From positions 1 to 16,576 of the forward strand of contig CAKOLG010000027.1 in the NCBI GenBank assembly GCA_934096175.1: a stretch of 16,576 bases of DNA. Reading direction: 5' to 3'. The notes under the pieces are model-generated. The model worked only from the letters and a program-made list of their open reading frames with translations. It was not told the DNA's origin and did no database searches. Positions 15,116 to 16,576 of the stretch are shown here, one piece after another (the stretch's first letter is position 1; each line of letters opens with the position of its first letter). A program made the position numbers and the translations under genes. Source of the DNA: an uncultured Bacilli bacterium. GTDB taxonomy: Bacteria; Bacillota_I; Bacilli_A; RF39; UBA660.

Positions 15116-16576
15116 AATAATTAAAACTACTAACGGGAATGTTAAAAAGATTTTGAGAGTAGTTTTATATTTAAGGTTATCAAAAGAAGATTTAGATAAA
15201 CTTACTCCAGAAGAAAGATCAGAAAGTATTAAAAATCAAGAAATAATGCTAAGAGCCTATGCTGAAAATAACGGTTGGCAAATTGTAGGCGTTTATGATG
15301 ATGAAGATTATTCCGGCTCAGACAGAAATCGTCCTAACTTTAACAAAATGATTAAAGAATGTGAAAAAGGAAACGTTGATGTCGTTTTAGTTAAAACACA
15401 AGCAAGATTTGCAAGAGATATTGAATTAGTTGATAAATATGTTCATAACAAATTTAAAGAGTGGAATGTTAGATTTGTTACTTATATTGAAAGAATTGAT
15501 AATACTAAATATGAAACTAAAAAAACAAGTCAAATTACTGCTATGAAAGATGAGTGGATGCTTGAAGATACATCAATAAATATTCGTGAAACATTTAAAT
15601 CAAAGCGATCTAAAGGACAATTTACAGGTAGTTTTGCTTCTTATGGTTATATGAAAGATAAGGAAAATAAAAATCATTTAGTAATTGATTCTGTTGTCTC
15701 TGGAAACATAGTTAGAATATTTGAAGAATATGATAAAGGTTATGGTATGGAAAAAATAGCAGACAATTTAACTAAAGATAATATATTAAGTCCGCTAGAA
15801 TACAAGCAATTTAACGGTATTAATTTAAAATTACCAGTTATAAAAGATTATGTTGATTATGACTCTATAAATAAAGCTGGTACTTTTATCGTACACACTA
15901 GTTATTTAAATGATGAAAGACAGATTTTAAAAAATCTTACAACTATAGAAATATTTTCAGATGATACATTATTTAATAACAAATTAGATATATCATTAGT
16001 TAAAGTCAAAAATGAAAATATTAATATTTATTATTCAACAAAGAATTTAGATGACTTAAATATAAAGATAGAAAATAATAAATATATTTATGAAAACAAT
16101 TTTAACTTTGATGATAATACCACTTGGATAAAACTTAATGTAAATGATTATTTACCAAAAAATACGACCTGTATAGCTACTAACATAAAAGAACTAGATC
16201 GTACTCATGAGATATATTATGATTTTGAAATAAATCTAAAAGAAAATAGACAACACTTAAATTATTATTACAATATATATCCTAGTTCAGATAATGAAAA
16301 TGTTAATTTAAAATACAAAACCCAAATTAGAAACAAACATAAATGGAGTGCTTCAACAATTAGAAAAATACTAACTGATGAAATTTATATTGGAAATTTA
16401 GTTCAATTTAAAACTACTACTGTTAGTTATAAAAATCATACTATTATTTACAATGATAGTGATACCCAAATAAGAGTTGAAAATACTCACGAGCCTATTA
16501 TAAGTTTAGAACTTTGGTATTCTGTTCAAGAAAAATTATCTAGAACTAAAAAGGCTTGTAAAAATGGAAAAGTACA
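15108..16576 (+). CDS. Large serine recombinase with internal insertion (3' end outside window)
   Basis: A site-specific DNA recombinase/integrase that runs off the right edge; 489 full codons are visible. The N-terminal resolvase domain holds the catalytic S25 in YLRLSKED, then DYSGSDRNRP (67-76) and the active-site arginines R100 and R103 in TQARFARD. The recombinase domain begins about residue 170 (SKRSKGQFTGSFASYGY) and its conserved end, WSASTIRKILTDEIYIGN, appears at W413. Between about 230 and 412 there are some 180 residues where family members usually have 15-40, so an extra, strand-rich domain is inserted. The zinc-ribbon/coiled-coil part is expected beyond the window. ATG 15108 is preceded by AAGGGAG about 10 nt upstream. 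Such enzymes integrate and excise phages, ICEs and large transposons, so an element probably extends to the right. Confidence 0.92.
   Translation, partial: MSEIIKTTNGNVKKILRVVLYLRLSKEDLDKLTPEERSESIKNQEIMLRAYAENNGWQIVGVYDDEDYSGSDRNRPNFNKMIKECEKGNVDVVLVKTQARFARDIELVDKYVHNKFKEWNVRFVTYIERIDNTKYETKKTSQITAMKDEWMLEDTSINIRETFKSKRSKGQFTGSFASYGYMKDKENKNHLVIDSVVSGNIVRIFEEYDKGYGMEKIADNLTKDNILSPLEYKQFNGINLKLPVIKDYVDYDSINKAGTFIVHTSYLNDERQILKNLTTIEIFSDDTLFNNKLDISLVKVKNENINIYYSTKNLDDLNIKIENNKYIYENNFNFDDNTTWIKLNVNDYLPKNTTCIATNIKELDRTHEIYYDFEINLKENRQHLNYYYNIYPSSDNENVNLKYKTQIRNKHKWSASTIRKILTDEIYIGNLVQFKTTTVSYKNHTIIYNDSDTQIRVENTHEPIISLELWYSVQEKLSRTKKACKNGKV

Noticed and set aside
1..16576. UGA recoding (Mollicutes-type code)
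   Set aside because: All recognised genes read through with TGG tryptophans and no in-frame TGA; absence of TGA stops is expected at this AT content.

Overview
The window comes from a very AT-rich bacterium, most likely a low-GC member of the Bacilli, perhaps one of the gut lineages near the Mollicutes and Erysipelotrichia. The evidence is strong GGAGG/AGGTGA ribosome binding sites, TATAAT boxes often preceded by TGn, short hairpin-plus-T terminators, and Firmicutes families (YnbB/Met_gamma_lyase, DUF1292, InlB-type repeats, a collagen-like GXY protein). All recognised genes use TGG for tryptophan and end in TAA, or once in TAG, so nothing suggests UGA recoding. The genus cannot be fixed from the sequence.

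Layout. 1-606 is the 3' end of a surface protein with InlB B-repeats, convergent with a phosphoketolase gene (679-3030, minus); a bidirectional terminator separates them. Divergent from the phosphoketolase is a full helicase IV-like SF1 helicase (3159-4859). It has no ATG, GTG or TTG start in its first third and appears to start at AUA. Next come a two-gene SDR/YnbB unit (4937-6927) and a three-gene unit of a MazG-like protein, an unknown small protein and a two-TM membrane protein (7021-8185). Two unrecognised larger genes follow: a 740-aa cytosolic helical protein (8247-10469) and a single-pass protein with an extracellular Ig-like domain (10572-11795). Then come a DUF1292 gene (minus), a collagen-like gene (plus), and a minus-strand pair of a CxxC...CxxC protein and a PHP-domain phosphoesterase whose frames overlap by 16 nt.

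The right end, from about 14700, looks like the edge of a mobile element. A 57-codon frame, again with an AUA after a perfect ribosome binding site, precedes a large serine recombinase that runs off the window. That recombinase carries about 180 extra residues inside its recombinase domain.

The phosphoketolase (heterofermentative carbon metabolism) and YnbB-type lyase (sulfur amino acid or PLP chemistry) are metabolic housekeeping. The InlB-repeat, collagen-like and Ig-like proteins point to an elaborated cell surface. The least explained items are the two AUA starts, the recombinase insertion, the 740-aa protein with a possible internal duplication, and the CxxC/PHP pair beside the recombinase. 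No CRISPR array, rRNA or tRNA was seen.
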